A stretch of DNA of 64,000 bases. Origin: Acidimicrobiales bacterium. GTDB taxonomy: Bacteria > Actinomycetota > Acidimicrobiia > Acidimicrobiales > DATDAH01. The translations under genes were made by a program, and so were the position numbers. Below the pieces are notes generated by a model. The model was not told the DNA's origin. It saw only the letters and a list, made by a program, of their open reading frames with translations, and searched no databases. Positions 8,315 to 16,440 of this stretch are shown here, one piece after another. Every line of letters begins with the position of its first letter. Position 1 is the first letter of the stretch. The stretch is from positions 1 to 64,000 of the forward strand of contig JAEUJM010000049.1 in the NCBI GenBank assembly GCA_016794585.1, written 5' to 3'.

Positions 8315-9088
8315 GTGCCGACGGCTGAGGAGACCGATGATCCGCGCTGGATGGCGCCGCTGCCGACGGCCGGTCGCACCTACACCGCCGAGCGCCTCGT
8401 CCGCCTCGGCGACGTCAGCCCCAAGGGGCGCCTGCGCCTCGACGCCGTCGCCCGCTACCTCCAGGACATCGCCACCGACGACGCCGTCGACGCCGGCCTC
8501 GAAGGGGCGTTGGCGTGGGTGGTCCGCCGCACGGTGGTACGCGTCGAGCGCTTCGCCCGGTTCCGCGAGCCCCTCACCCTGACCACCTTCGCCAGCGGCT
8601 ACGGCCGCAGCTGGGCCGAGCGCCGCACGGCCATCCGCGGCGCGGAGGGCGCGGTCATCGACGCCGCCGCACTCTGGGTGTCGGTCGACGCGTCATCGGG
8701 GAGGCCGGCGCCGCTGAACGAGGGGTTCGTGCGGGTGTACGGCGAGGCGGTGGCCGGCCGGAAGATCAGGGCCCGCCTGTCCCACCCCGACCCCACGCCG
8801 GGCCTCGACCTCGAGCCCTGGCCGTTCCGCTTCACCGACTTCGACGCCCTCGACCACGTCAACAACGCGGTCTACTGGGCCGTCGTCGAGGAGCACCTGG
8901 CCCGCCGGTCCGACCTCACCGCGCCCTTCACCGTCGAGGTCGAGCACCGCCTCGCGGTCGAGCGCGAGCACGCCGTCGCGGTGCAGGCGAAGGCCGACGC
9001 CGACGGCGGTCTCTGGGCGTGGGTGGTCGACGCCGACCCCGCCGGCGAGGGTCGGGTCCACGCCAGCGCCCGGGTGTGGCCCGGCTGA
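8315..9088 (+). CDS. Acyl-ACP thioesterase family protein
   Basis: A 257-residue double hot-dog protein of the acyl-[acyl-carrier-protein] thioesterase (FatA/FatB-like) family, which releases free fatty acids from ACP. The first hot-dog (residues about 14-140) contains the GDVSPKGRLRLDAVARYLQDIATDDA block and WVVRRTVVRVERFARFREPLT; the second contains the catalytic-type FTDFDALDHVNNAVYWAVVEEH segment, with Asp, Asn and His in the order expected for the active site. GTG at 8315 is chosen because the family N-terminus begins shortly after; upstream codons give unrelated sequence. It is convergent with the metallo-beta-lactamase gene and separated from it by two palindromes. Confidence 0.87.
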   Translation: MPTAEETDDPRWMAPLPTAGRTYTAERLVRLGDVSPKGRLRLDAVARYLQDIATDDAVDAGLEGALAWVVRRTVVRVERFARFREPLTLTTFASGYGRSWAERRTAIRGAEGAVIDAAALWVSVDASSGRPAPLNEGFVRVYGEAVAGRKIRARLSHPDPTPGLDLEPWPFRFTDFDALDHVNNAVYWAVVEEHLARRSDLTAPFTVEVEHRLAVEREHAVAVQAKADADGGLWAWVVDADPAGEGRVHASARVWPG

Positions 9089-9104
9089 CCACCGCAACGG
9101 CACC

Positions 9105-9158
9105 TGCAACGGTGTCTGACACCGTTGCACTACCGGTGCGGTGTCTGACACCGCACCG
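9105..9158. repeat. Two adjacent palindromes with core GGTGTCTGACACC
   Basis: TGCAACGGTGT (9105-9115) pairs with ACACCGTTGCA (9119-9129), loop CTG. CGGTGCGGTGT (9134-9144) pairs with ACACCGCACCG (9148-9158), loop CTG. Both share the 13-base core and fill a convergent junction; a third copy with loop CAG occurs at 29716-29746. They probably act as bidirectional terminators, though a dispersed palindromic repeat family is equally possible. Confidence 0.85.
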
Positions 9159-9187
9159 CACCGGGTGCGTCGTGGTCGGCGTGCGCC

Positions 9188-10309
9188 TCAGTCGACGGAG
9201 CGGTAGCGCAGCAGGCCGTCGACCCGACGGCTCTCGACCTCGCCGCTGAGGCGCAGGTGCTCGAGGTGCGCGTAGGTCTCGCTCTCGGCCATGGGCCCCC
9301 ACGAGCGCTGGCGGAACAGCTCGTGGGAGAGGTCCTCCACGGTGGCTTCGCCGAGGCCCTCGCTGGCCTTGCGCAGGATGTCGAGGCGCTCCACGTGGTG
9401 GGCCTTGATGGCCTCGGTGCGTGCCGCCAGGTCGTGGAACGGGTGGCCGTGGGCAGGAAGGACGGTGGTGACCCCGTCGAGCGCGGCCACCTTGTCGAGC
9501 GAGGTGAAGAAGTCGGCCAGGGGGTCGCCCGCATCGCCGCTGTGGCCGGCGATGTGGGGGGTGATGGTCGGCAGCACGTGGTCGCCTGCCAACAGGACGC
9601 CCTCGGTCGGGTCGTAAAGGCACAGGTGGTCGCTGGTGTGACCCGGCGTGTGGACCGAGACCCACTCGCGCCCGGCGAGCGTGATGGTGTCGGCGTCGGC
9701 GAGGCGCACCGACGGCCTGGGCGGCACCATCCAGCGCCGGCGCAGGGGGCCCAGCACCTTCATGCGGATGCGGAAGGCCAGCGGGGGCATCGGGTGCTTG
9801 CCGCCCCACGGCGTCTCGCGGCCGGTGAACTTGGGCACCGGTGGCGGGCGCTCGTCGGCCTCCGCGCGTAGGACTTCCGCGGCCGCGCCGGCGGCGTCGG
9901 GATCCTCGACCACGTCGTCGCCGTCGGTGACCGGGTCGAACCAGGTGCGGAAGGTCGTGGAGCTGATCACCTTGGCCCCGCTCTCGACCCGCACCTTGCC
10001 GGCGCCGCCGAAGTGGTCGGGGTGCGAGTGGGTGACCACGACGCCGTGGACGTGGTCGATCCCCGTGCCCGCCCGGCGCAGGCGGTCGAGCAGCGCCTTC
10101 CAGTTGGCCGGCCCCGGCATGCCCGGGTCGACGAGGGTGAAGCCGTCCTTGTCCTCGAGGGCGTAGCAGTTGACGTGGCCCAGCCCGCTGAAGTTGATGG
10201 GCAGTTGGAGGCGCAGGATGCCCGGCGCCACCTCGGTGACCTCGGTGCTCGCGTCCTCCTGCTCCTGCTTGCGGGGCTTGGCCTGAGGACGATCGGTCGG
10301 GGCGGCCAC
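9188..10309 (-). CDS. Metallo-beta-lactamase fold hydrolase
   Basis: A 373-residue MBL-fold protein with the zinc motif THSHPDH, a second His at VSVHTPGHTSDHLCLY, LLAGDHVLP and HGHPFHDL as the remaining ligands, all in family order. The C-terminal winged-helix-like extension (SHELFRQRS onward) resembles that of LACTB2-like or acyl-CoA-linked MBL proteins. GTG at 10309 is chosen: on the minus strand TACCCT lies 6 bases upstream and directly abuts a 20-bp palindromic operator. The substrate is unknown; a thioester or lipid role is a guess from the neighbouring thioesterase. Confidence 0.87.
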   Translation of the reverse strand: MAAPTDRPQAKPRKQEQEDASTEVTEVAPGILRLQLPINFSGLGHVNCYALEDKDGFTLVDPGMPGPANWKALLDRLRRAGTGIDHVHGVVVTHSHPDHFGGAGKVRVESGAKVISSTTFRTWFDPVTDGDDVVEDPDAAGAAAEVLRAEADERPPPVPKFTGRETPWGGKHPMPPLAFRIRMKVLGPLRRRWMVPPRPSVRLADADTITLAGREWVSVHTPGHTSDHLCLYDPTEGVLLAGDHVLPTITPHIAGHSGDAGDPLADFFTSLDKVAALDGVTTVLPAHGHPFHDLAARTEAIKAHHVERLDILRKASEGLGEATVEDLSHELFRQRSWGPMAESETYAHLEHLRLSGEVESRRVDGLLRYRSVD

Positions 10310-10315
10310 GCCGCC

Positions 10316-10340
10316 AGGGTACTTGACCGCTCGGTCAAGT
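10316..10340 (-). promoter_or_regulatory. -10 element overlapped by a 20-bp palindromic operator
   Basis: ACTTGACCGCTCGGTCAAGT (10321-10340) is a perfect palindrome of 9-base arms around 2 bases. It abuts TACCCT (10321-10316 read on the minus strand), which lies 6 bases before the GTG of the MBL gene. TTGACC/GGTCAA arms are typical of TetR-family sites. The divergent glycosyltransferase start is 66 bases away, so both genes might be controlled. No TetR gene is present in the window. Confidence 0.7.
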
Positions 10341-10406
10341 CCGCCGGGGAAGGCGCCCGCTGAACCGGGCGCGCCGGCGCCGTCGCTCGTAGGCTCGGCC
10401 GCGCCG

Positions 10407-11507
10407 ATGACACGCTTCGACCTCCTCTCGGCCACGCTGCGGTGGCTGTGCGGGTGCTGGCTCCTGTGGCGGGTGGCGCCGGTGGGCCGGGCCCGTGCCG
10501 GCGCGACCGCGGACCTCCCGGCCGTCGACCGGCCACCGTGCTCGATCGTGATCCCCGCCCGCGACGAGGCCCGGACCCTGCCGAAGCTGTTGGACTCGCT
10601 CGCCGCCGAACGGGGTCCCGATGACGAGGTCATCGTGGTCGACGACGCCTCGACCGACGGCACCGCGGCGGTCGCGCTCGAGGACGGCGCCCGGGTCGTG
10701 GTGGCACCGCCGCTCCCGACGGGTTGGACGGGCAAGAACTCGGCCTGCTGGACGGGCGCCCATGCCGCCGCCCACGACGTGCTCGTCTTCCTCGACGCCG
10801 ACACCGAGCTCCAGCCGGGCGGCCTCGACCGGCTCCTCGCCGAGCAGCGCCGCCACGGTGGGCTGCTCTCCGTCCAGCCCTTCCACGCGGTGCGGCGGGC
10901 CTACGAGCAGCTCAGCGCCTTCTTCAACGTGGTGGCCATGATGGGCATCGACGCCTTCACCCCCCTCGGTGAGCGCCGGCAGCCGACCGGTGCGTTCGGA
11001 CCGGTGCTCATCACCCACCGGGCCGACTACGAACGGGTCGGGGGGCACGCGTCCGTGGCCGACCAGATCCTCGACGACGTCGCCCTCGCCCGCCGGTACA
11101 CCGACACCGGCCTCCAGGTCACCTGCCTCGGCGGCAGAGGGACGGTCCGCTTCCGCATGTACCCCGACGGCCTGCGCCACCTGATCGAGGGCTGGACCAA
11201 GAACTTCGCCGGCGGCGCCGCCGGCACCCGCAAGCTTACCCTGGTGCTGATCGCAGCCTGGATCTCCTTGTGCATCGAGGCGGCGTGGGACCTCGCCACC
11301 TCCCCCGGCGCGGCCACCGCCCTCGTCTACCTGGCCGTGGCGCTCCAACTGGGATGGATGCTGCGCCGCATCGGCGCGTTCCACCCCCTGACCTCCGTGG
11401 CCTACCCGATCCCGCTGGCGTTCTTCCTGGCCTTGTTCACCCGGTCGATCTTCGACGTCTACGTCCGCCGGCGCGTCACCTGGAAGGGCCGGCAGCTGGC
11501 CACTTGA
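10407..11507 (+). CDS. Family 2 glycosyltransferase, CrtQ-like, membrane
   Basis: A 366-residue inverting GT-A glycosyltransferase. The nucleotide-sugar block is SIVIPARDEARTLPKLLDSL, the DxD-type element is LVFLDADTEL, and the acceptor/base region includes DDVALARRY. One hydrophobic segment lies near residues 7-25 and two to three at the C-terminus (about 270-350), so the enzyme is membrane-bound. Similar proteins add sugars to carotenoids or lipids, but the acceptor here is unknown. ATG at 10407 follows TAGGCT (10390-10395) by 11 bases. It is divergent from the MBL gene, with the palindromic operator between them. Confidence 0.83.
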   Translation: MTRFDLLSATLRWLCGCWLLWRVAPVGRARAGATADLPAVDRPPCSIVIPARDEARTLPKLLDSLAAERGPDDEVIVVDDASTDGTAAVALEDGARVVVAPPLPTGWTGKNSACWTGAHAAAHDVLVFLDADTELQPGGLDRLLAEQRRHGGLLSVQPFHAVRRAYEQLSAFFNVVAMMGIDAFTPLGERRQPTGAFGPVLITHRADYERVGGHASVADQILDDVALARRYTDTGLQVTCLGGRGTVRFRMYPDGLRHLIEGWTKNFAGGAAGTRKLTLVLIAAWISLCIEAAWDLATSPGAATALVYLAVALQLGWMLRRIGAFHPLTSVAYPIPLAFFLALFTRSIFDVYVRRRVTWKGRQLAT

Positions 11508-11519
11508 ATCACGCGGCGG

Positions 11520-12065
11520 TCAGGTGGGCGGGAGGGCCTTGAAGACGTGCTCGCGGTAGTAGGCGAGCTCGGCGACGCTCTCCTTGATGTCGTCGAGGGC
11601 CCGGTGGGCGCTGGCCTTGCCCGGGGCGGAGCCCTCGAGGTCGGGGTACCAGCGCTTGGCCAGCTCCTTGATGGTGGAGACGTCGACCGAGCGGTAGTGG
11701 AGGAACTCCTCGATCTCGGGCAGGTAGGCGGCGAGGAAGCGCCGGTCGGTGCCGATCGAGTTGCCGCACAGCGGGATGCTGCGGGCGTCGGGGATGTGCT
11801 CCTTGAGGAACGCCAGGGTCTGCGCCCCGGCGTCCTCGAGCGACACGGTGGACGCCTGGATGGCCGGGAGCAGGCCGCTGCTGGTGTGCATCTTGACCAC
11901 CACCTCGTCCATCTCGGCGAGGGCCTCCGGCGGTTGGTGCACCACCAGGTCGGGGCCCTCGGCGACGATGTTCAGCTCGTCGTCGGTGATGAGGGTGGCG
12001 ATCTCCACGATCACGTGGCGACCCGGGTCGAGCCCGGTCATCTCGAGGTCCATCCAGGCGAGCAC
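11520..12065 (-). CDS. orn: Oligoribonuclease
   Basis: A 181-residue DEDDh 3'-5' exonuclease that degrades 2- to 5-nucleotide RNAs, including pGpG from c-di-GMP turnover. The acidic residues are in LAWMDLEMTGLDP, the NSIGTDRRFL block and HRALDDIKESV, with the catalytic His in SAHRALDD. Length and order match the family. GTG start at 12065 is preceded by TACGCT with a 6-base gap on the minus strand, consistent with a leaderless transcript. Divergent from dut. Confidence 0.95.
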   Translation of the reverse strand: MLAWMDLEMTGLDPGRHVIVEIATLITDDELNIVAEGPDLVVHQPPEALAEMDEVVVKMHTSSGLLPAIQASTVSLEDAGAQTLAFLKEHIPDARSIPLCGNSIGTDRRFLAAYLPEIEEFLHYRSVDVSTIKELAKRWYPDLEGSAPGKASAHRALDDIKESVAELAYYREHVFKALPPT

Positions 12066-12117
12066 GCCAGGAGCGTAGGGGGTCCGGCTCTACGGACCGC
12101 GTCGTAGCATCGGCCTC

Positions 12118-12564
12118 GTGCCCGACGAGCGCCTGATCGTGCCCCTGCGCCAGCTCGACCGCGAGCTGCCGTTGCCCGCCTACGCCCGGCCCGGCGACGC
12201 CGGCGTGGACCTCTACGCCCGCGAGCAGGTGCGCCTCCCCGCCGGGGGAGGGCGGGCACAGGTGCCCACCGGCGTCGCGGTGGCCATCCCCGAGGGCTAC
12301 GCCGGTTTCATCCAGCCCCGCAGCGGACTCGCCCTGAAGTACGGCGTGACCTGCCTCAACACGCCCGGGCTCATCGATGCCGGCTACCGCGGTGAGCTCA
12401 TCGTCCTGCTCGTCAACACCGACCCCAGCTCGGCCTTCCTCGTCGAGCGCGGCGACCGAATCGCCCAGCTCGTGATCCAGAAGGTGGAGCACGCGCAGTT
12501 CGACCTCGTCGACTACCTCGACGAGACCGAGCGCGGCGTCGGCGGCTGGGGCCACACCGGCTAG
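12118..12564 (+). CDS. dut: dUTP diphosphatase
   Basis: Hydrolyses dUTP to dUMP and diphosphate, keeping uracil out of DNA. The 148-residue trimeric-type enzyme has all five motifs: PGDAGVDLYA, PRSGLALKYGV, NTPGLIDAGYRGEL, RGDRIAQLVI and the C-terminal RGVGGWGHTG. GTG start at 12118; TAGCAT (12105-12110) lies 7 bases upstream. Divergent from orn with a 52-base shared promoter region. Confidence 0.96.
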   Translation: MPDERLIVPLRQLDRELPLPAYARPGDAGVDLYAREQVRLPAGGGRAQVPTGVAVAIPEGYAGFIQPRSGLALKYGVTCLNTPGLIDAGYRGELIVLLVNTDPSSAFLVERGDRIAQLVIQKVEHAQFDLVDYLDETERGVGGWGHTG

Positions 12565-12568
12565 CCCT

Positions 12569-12961
12569 TCAGCGCCGGGCCTTGCGGAAGCGGACGGTGC
12601 GCTTGGCGGGGTCGGCCACGGCCACGTCGACGAGGTCGGCCACCATGGTCTGGAAGCGGTCGATGGCCGCCTCGCTGGGGCGGGGGACGCGACGGCCGAG
12701 GTCGGCCGTGAGCTCGACCTCGATGGCGTCGTCGAGCAGGCGGTAGACGGCTTCGATCTCGCCGTCGTGGCCGCTGCCGTCGAGCAGCAGGATGAGGCCC
12801 TCGTCCACCGCAAGGCGGAGGTCCTCGACCTCGGTGTGGGAGAACCCCAGGCGCAGGGCGAGGCCTGCCACCGTCACCCGGGCCAGGCGCCCATACTCCG
12901 GCTGGGCCGGCATGGCGAGGCGGATCTCGTCGGCAGCGGAGGGCGCGGCGGGCGGCGTCAC
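12569..12961 (-). CDS. RsbW-like anti-sigma / GHKL-type protein, degenerate ATP site
   Basis: A 130-residue protein resembling the small ATPase domain of RsbW/SpoIIAB-type anti-sigma factors. The helix HTEVEDLRLAVDEGLILLLDG matches the N-box helix of that fold, but the conserved Asn that binds Mg-ATP is replaced and the glycine boxes are not evident, so kinase activity is doubtful. No sigma factor or anti-anti-sigma gene is adjacent. It begins at GTG 12961, 7 bases after the ligase stop, so the two form an operon. A partner-binding regulatory role is inferred. Confidence 0.6.
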   Translation of the reverse strand: MTPPAAPSAADEIRLAMPAQPEYGRLARVTVAGLALRLGFSHTEVEDLRLAVDEGLILLLDGSGHDGEIEAVYRLLDDAIEVELTADLGRRVPRPSEAAIDRFQTMVADLVDVAVADPAKRTVRFRKARR

Positions 12962-12968
12962 GATGGTG

Positions 12969-13997
12969 TCAGCTTGGCAGCTCGCGGACGACGTCGGCCG
13001 CGGCCTTGTCGTCGCGCTGGCCGAGGTAGGCGGGGTGACGCAGGATGCCGTCCGAGGTCCACTCGCCGAAGCTCACCTGCACGACCAGGTCGGGCGCAAC
13101 CCAGTGCGCCACCCGGGCGGCGGGCCGGGGGAGCGGCGGCGGCGGGTCGAAGGGGCAGTCGTCGGTGGCCCGGGCGTCGAGCAGGGCGCCGAGCCGGCGC
13201 AGCTCGGCCTCCGTGAAACCCGTGCCGACGCGGCCGGCATAGCGCAGAGGGCGGCCGGGGCCATCCGGGTCGTGGTAGCCGACGAGCAGCGCACCGAGCC
13301 GGCCGGCGCGGTTGCCCTCGCCGGCCAGCCACCCGCCCACCACCAGCTCCTGCTCCCAGCGCACCTTCACCTTGCGCCAGTTGGGGGTGCGCTTGCCTGG
13401 CTCGTAGGGGCTGGCCCGACGCTTGGCCATCACCCCCTCGAGTTGGTTGGCCCGGGCGGCGTCGTACAGGGCGGCGCCGTCGTCGTGGGCCTCGCTCAGG
13501 GCCCAGCAGCGACGGTCCCCGGCGGCGTCGGGGGCGTCCTCCAGTAGGGAGACGAGCAGGCGGCGCCGGTCCTCGTACGGGAGCGGGGTGGTGTCGTGAC
13601 CGTCGAAGTGCAGCAGGTCGAACACCTCGTAGAGCACCGGCACCTCGGCCTGGCGCAGCGCCACCTCGGCGGCCGCCGTCAGGTGCATGCGCTGCTGGAG
13701 GCGCCCGAAGCTGGGGCGGCCGTCGGCGAAGGCCACCACCTCGCCGTCGAACACCGCGGGGCGGCCACCGGTGGCGTCGACGAGGGCGGCGAGCTCGGGG
13801 AAGCTGGCGGTGACGTCGCGCTGGTTGCTGCTCTCGAGGCGGACCGGGGGGTCGGCGGCGGGGTCCACGTAGGCCAGCACCCGCATGCCGTCCCACTTCA
13901 GCTCGTAGTTCCACTGGGGGTCCTCGGGGTCGTCCCGGGGGAGCCCGTCTCCCAGCACCGCCTTCATGGGTTTGAGGGAGCGGGGGAGCGGCGCCAT
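12969..13997 (-). CDS. ATP-dependent DNA ligase, LigC-type
   Basis: A 342-residue ATP-dependent DNA ligase with adenylation and OB domains and no polymerase or nuclease domains, as in actinobacterial LigC. Motif I is ELKWDGMR with the adenylated Lys34; motif III FDGEVVAF, motif IV EGVMAKRR and motif V WRKVKV follow. The OB domain (ELVVGGWLAGEGNR to RYAGRVGTGFT) is complete. ATG at 13997 is chosen since the family begins with KPMKAVLG; a longer frame exists but would run across the neighbouring promoter. Role is probably stress-related end joining or excision repair beside the NAD-dependent replicative ligase. Confidence 0.92.
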   Translation of the reverse strand: MAPLPRSLKPMKAVLGDGLPRDDPEDPQWNYELKWDGMRVLAYVDPAADPPVRLESSNQRDVTASFPELAALVDATGGRPAVFDGEVVAFADGRPSFGRLQQRMHLTAAAEVALRQAEVPVLYEVFDLLHFDGHDTTPLPYEDRRRLLVSLLEDAPDAAGDRRCWALSEAHDDGAALYDAARANQLEGVMAKRRASPYEPGKRTPNWRKVKVRWEQELVVGGWLAGEGNRAGRLGALLVGYHDPDGPGRPLRYAGRVGTGFTEAELRRLGALLDARATDDCPFDPPPPLPRPAARVAHWVAPDLVVQVSFGEWTSDGILRHPAYLGQRDDKAAADVVRELPS

Positions 13998-14041
13998 GGG
14001 CGCAGTGTGACCGATCTCACCGATCCCGTGCGCCGTGTCGC

Positions 14042-14070
14042 TCGACTCCCTACCTACCGGTAGGTAGGCT
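14042..14070 (+). promoter_or_regulatory. Desaturase promoter with a 20-bp palindromic operator
   Basis: -35 TCGACT (14042-14047), 17-base spacer, -10 TAGGCT (14065-14070), then 6 bases to the ATG. The perfect palindrome CCTACCTACCGGTAGGTAGG (14049-14068) fills the spacer and overlaps the -10, so a bound dimer would block RNA polymerase. The form is typical of TetR-family operators of fatty acid genes; the regulator is not in this window. Confidence 0.8.
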
Positions 14071-14076
14071 GAACCC

Positions 14077-15243
14077 ATGGCCACCACGATCAACCCTTCG
14101 ATGACGGATGCCGCTGCCGTCGGGGCGGACCCGCAGGACGCTGACAAGGCCGACAAGAAGGACGCCAAGAACGAGCGCGGGTCGCTGCGCCCGGTGCTCG
14201 ACGTCATCCCGCCGGAGGCGTACGAGAACCCCACCTGGAAGGGCCTGGCCTACTTCGCCCGCGACCTGGCGCTCTACGCCTTCGCCATGTGGGGCCTGTT
14301 CACCTTCGCCAACCCGCTCATCGTGGCGCCCTTCCTGGTCCTGTCCGCCCTCGTCATCTCCGGCCTCTTCATCGTCGCCCACGACGCCGCCCACGGCGCC
14401 CTGTTCAAGAGCGAGCGCATGGCCTCGATCGTCGGCCACATCGCCATGCTCCCCGGCTGGCACGTCTACGAGGGCTGGAAGCTCGGCCACAACCGGGTGC
14501 ACCACCACTACACGGTGCGCCAGGACTTCGACTTCGTGTGGCATCCCTACACCGCCGAGCAGTACGTGGCCATGAACCGCTTCCAGCGGGCCCGCCACCG
14601 CTTCGAGTGGTCCTGGGCCGGCGCCGGCGTCTACTACGTGCGCGAGATCTGGTGGAAGCGCATGGCCTTCGGCGAGCCGCCGAAGCGCTGGCAGGCCAAG
14701 ATCCGCCGTGACCGCTTCATCGTCCTCGGCTTCGTGGCCGTGGCCAGCTTCGCCCTGATCGCCTATGGCGTCGCCGCCGGCCTCGGCGTGCTCGGCACCG
14801 CCTGGCTCGTCGCCCGGGTGGTGTTCCTTCCCTTCCTGGCCTTCGGCTACGTGATCGGCTCGTTCGTGCACGTGCACCACATCCAGCCCGGCATCCGCTG
14901 GTGGAAGCGCCGCGAGTGGACGAAGTGGCACGGCCAGATGGAGGGCACCACGGTCCTGCGGGTGAACCCGGTGCTCAACTTCTTCGTGCACTGGATCATG
15001 GTCCACGTCCCCCACCACGTGGACGTGCGCATCCCCATGTACAACCTCGAGTTGGCCACCGACGCGATCGAGGAGGCCTTTCCCGGCGTCATCCACGACG
15101 AGCACCTGAGCTTCCGGGACTACATGGCCAACACGCGGGTCTGCAAGCTCTACGACTTCGAGGAAGGCCGTTGGCTGAGCTACGCCGAGGCACTGGCCAC
15201 GGCCCCGGTCGCCCCGGCACCCGAGGCACCCGCCGCCGCCTGA
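14077..15243 (+). CDS. Membrane fatty acid desaturase
   Basis: A 388-residue di-iron membrane desaturase. The three histidine boxes are H102DAAH106, H138NRVHH143 and HVPHH near residue 309, the order and spacing of acyl-lipid or acyl-CoA desaturases. Several hydrophobic segments flank them (about 66-104 and 235-285). The first 45 residues are Asp/Lys-rich and look disordered, as does the Ala/Pro-rich C-terminus. Expression is likely controlled at the palindromic operator and the mRNA is probably leaderless. A strong terminator follows. Regiospecificity is not predictable. Confidence 0.9.
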   Translation: MATTINPSMTDAAAVGADPQDADKADKKDAKNERGSLRPVLDVIPPEAYENPTWKGLAYFARDLALYAFAMWGLFTFANPLIVAPFLVLSALVISGLFIVAHDAAHGALFKSERMASIVGHIAMLPGWHVYEGWKLGHNRVHHHYTVRQDFDFVWHPYTAEQYVAMNRFQRARHRFEWSWAGAGVYYVREIWWKRMAFGEPPKRWQAKIRRDRFIVLGFVAVASFALIAYGVAAGLGVLGTAWLVARVVFLPFLAFGYVIGSFVHVHHIQPGIRWWKRREWTKWHGQMEGTTVLRVNPVLNFFVHWIMVHVPHHVDVRIPMYNLELATDAIEEAFPGVIHDEHLSFRDYMANTRVCKLYDFEEGRWLSYAEALATAPVAPAPEAPAAA

Positions 15244-15266
15244 CGGCTCCGCTCCGAGCAGTACCC

Positions 15267-15301
15267 GCCGCCGCCCCGCACGGGGCGGCGGCGCTCGTTT
15301 T
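15267..15301 (+). terminator. Intrinsic terminator after the desaturase gene
   Basis: GCCGCCGCCCCG (15267-15278) and CGGGGCGGCGGC (15281-15292) form a perfect 12-bp stem with a 2-base loop (effectively a larger loop after fraying), followed by TTTT at 15298-15301. Confidence 0.88.
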
Positions 15302-15323
15302 CCACCGCGCCGGCGATCCGGAC

Positions 15324-15352
15324 TTGACCATCCCCCAGCTTGTCAATATTGT
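15324..15352 (+). promoter_or_regulatory. Promoter of the sulfate transporter operon
   Basis: -35 TTGACC (15324-15329), 17-base spacer, -10 TATTGT (15347-15352). This is the most AT-rich patch of the region (TCAATATTGTCCATTATTCC), and its minus strand reads GGAATAATGG, loosely like the AT-rich sites of CymR/Rrf2 regulators. The Rrf2 gene at the end of the operon is the obvious candidate to act here; that is inference. Confidence 0.6.
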
Positions 15353-15387
15353 CCATTATTCCACTAGAGAAAGATGGAGATGATCTG

Positions 15388-16440
15388 ATGTCGAAACGAC
15401 GACTGTTCTTCCTGGCGGCCGTGCTCAGCGCCTTCGCGCTGGTCGCCGCCGGATGCGGCAGCGACAGCGACGACGCGAGCGGCGGCGGTGACGGCGGAAG
15501 CGGCGAGGACACCACCATCAACATCGTCGGCTTCGCGGTGCCCGAGGCCGCCAACGTCGCCATCGGCGAGGCGTTCGCCGAGACCCCCGAGGGCGAAGGT
15601 GTCGAGTTCGAGACCTCCTACGGCGCCTCGGGCGATCAGAGCCGGGCCGTGGCCGAGGGCCTCGAGGCCGACTACGTCCACTTCTCGATCCCGCCGGACG
15701 TGACCCGTCTGGAGGACGAGGGCCTGGTGGCCGCGGACTGGGACGAGGGCCCGACCAACGGCATCGTGTCGTCGTCCGTCGTCGTGTTCGCCGTGCGCCC
15801 GGGCAACCCCGAGGGCATCGAGGACTGGGACGACCTGACCCGCGACGGCATCGAGATCGTGACGCCGAACCCCGCCTCGTCGGGCGCCGCCCGCTGGAAC
15901 GCACTCGCCGCCTGGGGTCAGGTCATCGAGGACGGTGGCACCGAGGAGGAGGCCGACCAGTACGTCGAGGACTTCTTCGGCAACGTCGTCTCGCTGCCCA
16001 GCAGCGGCCGTGACGCCACCACCGCATTCCTGAGTGGCACCGGTGACGTGCTGATGGCCTACGAGAACGAGGCCATCCTCGCCCACCAGAACGGCGAGGA
16101 GTTCGACTACGTGATCCCCGAGACCACCTTGCTGATCGAGAACGCCGGCGCCGTCACCGTCGACGCCCCGCCGATCGCCCAGGACTGGCTCGACTTCGTG
16201 CTGAGCCCCGAGGGCCAGGCCGGCTTCGTCTCGAAGGGCTTCCGCCCCGTCATCGACGGTGTCGAAGTCGGTGAGGTCGAAGGTGCCAACGATCCGTCGA
16301 ATCCGTTCCCGGAGATCACCAACCTGCTCACCGTCGACGAGGACTTCGGTGGCTGGGACGAGGCCTCGGCCCGGTTCTTCGACGAAGAGAACGGCTCGGT
16401 GACCCTCGTCGTCGCTGAGACCGGCCTCAGCGAGGAGTGA
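15388..16440 (+). CDS. sbp: Sulfate ABC transporter substrate-binding lipoprotein
   Basis: Binds sulfate or thiosulfate outside the membrane and delivers it to the CysTWA importer. The 350-residue product starts with a lipoprotein signal (RLFFLAAVLSAFALVAAGC, lipid-modified Cys at residue 22), then a Gly/Ser/Asp linker. The binding protein core shows SYGASGDQSRAVAEGLEADYVH, the NPASSGAARWNALAAWG block and LMAYENEAILA, all typical of Sbp/CysP. ATG at 15388 has GGAG 8 bases upstream and fits the signal peptide; an earlier in-frame ATG at 15340 would spoil it. First gene of a four-gene operon with overlapping ends. Confidence 0.93.
   Translation: MSKRRLFFLAAVLSAFALVAAGCGSDSDDASGGGDGGSGEDTTINIVGFAVPEAANVAIGEAFAETPEGEGVEFETSYGASGDQSRAVAEGLEADYVHFSIPPDVTRLEDEGLVAADWDEGPTNGIVSSSVVVFAVRPGNPEGIEDWDDLTRDGIEIVTPNPASSGAARWNALAAWGQVIEDGGTEEEADQYVEDFFGNVVSLPSSGRDATTAFLSGTGDVLMAYENEAILAHQNGEEFDYVIPETTLLIENAGAVTVDAPPIAQDWLDFVLSPEGQAGFVSKGFRPVIDGVEVGEVEGANDPSNPFPEITNLLTVDEDFGGWDEASARFFDEENGSVTLVVAETGLSEE

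Noticed and set aside
9105-9158. Twin palindromes as a CRISPR array or attachment site
   Set aside because: Only two units, of different arm sequence, no spacers and no integrase or cas gene nearby.
12569-12961. Full RsbW kinase
   Set aside because: Mg-ATP-binding Asn and glycine boxes are not seen; called only as RsbW-like.
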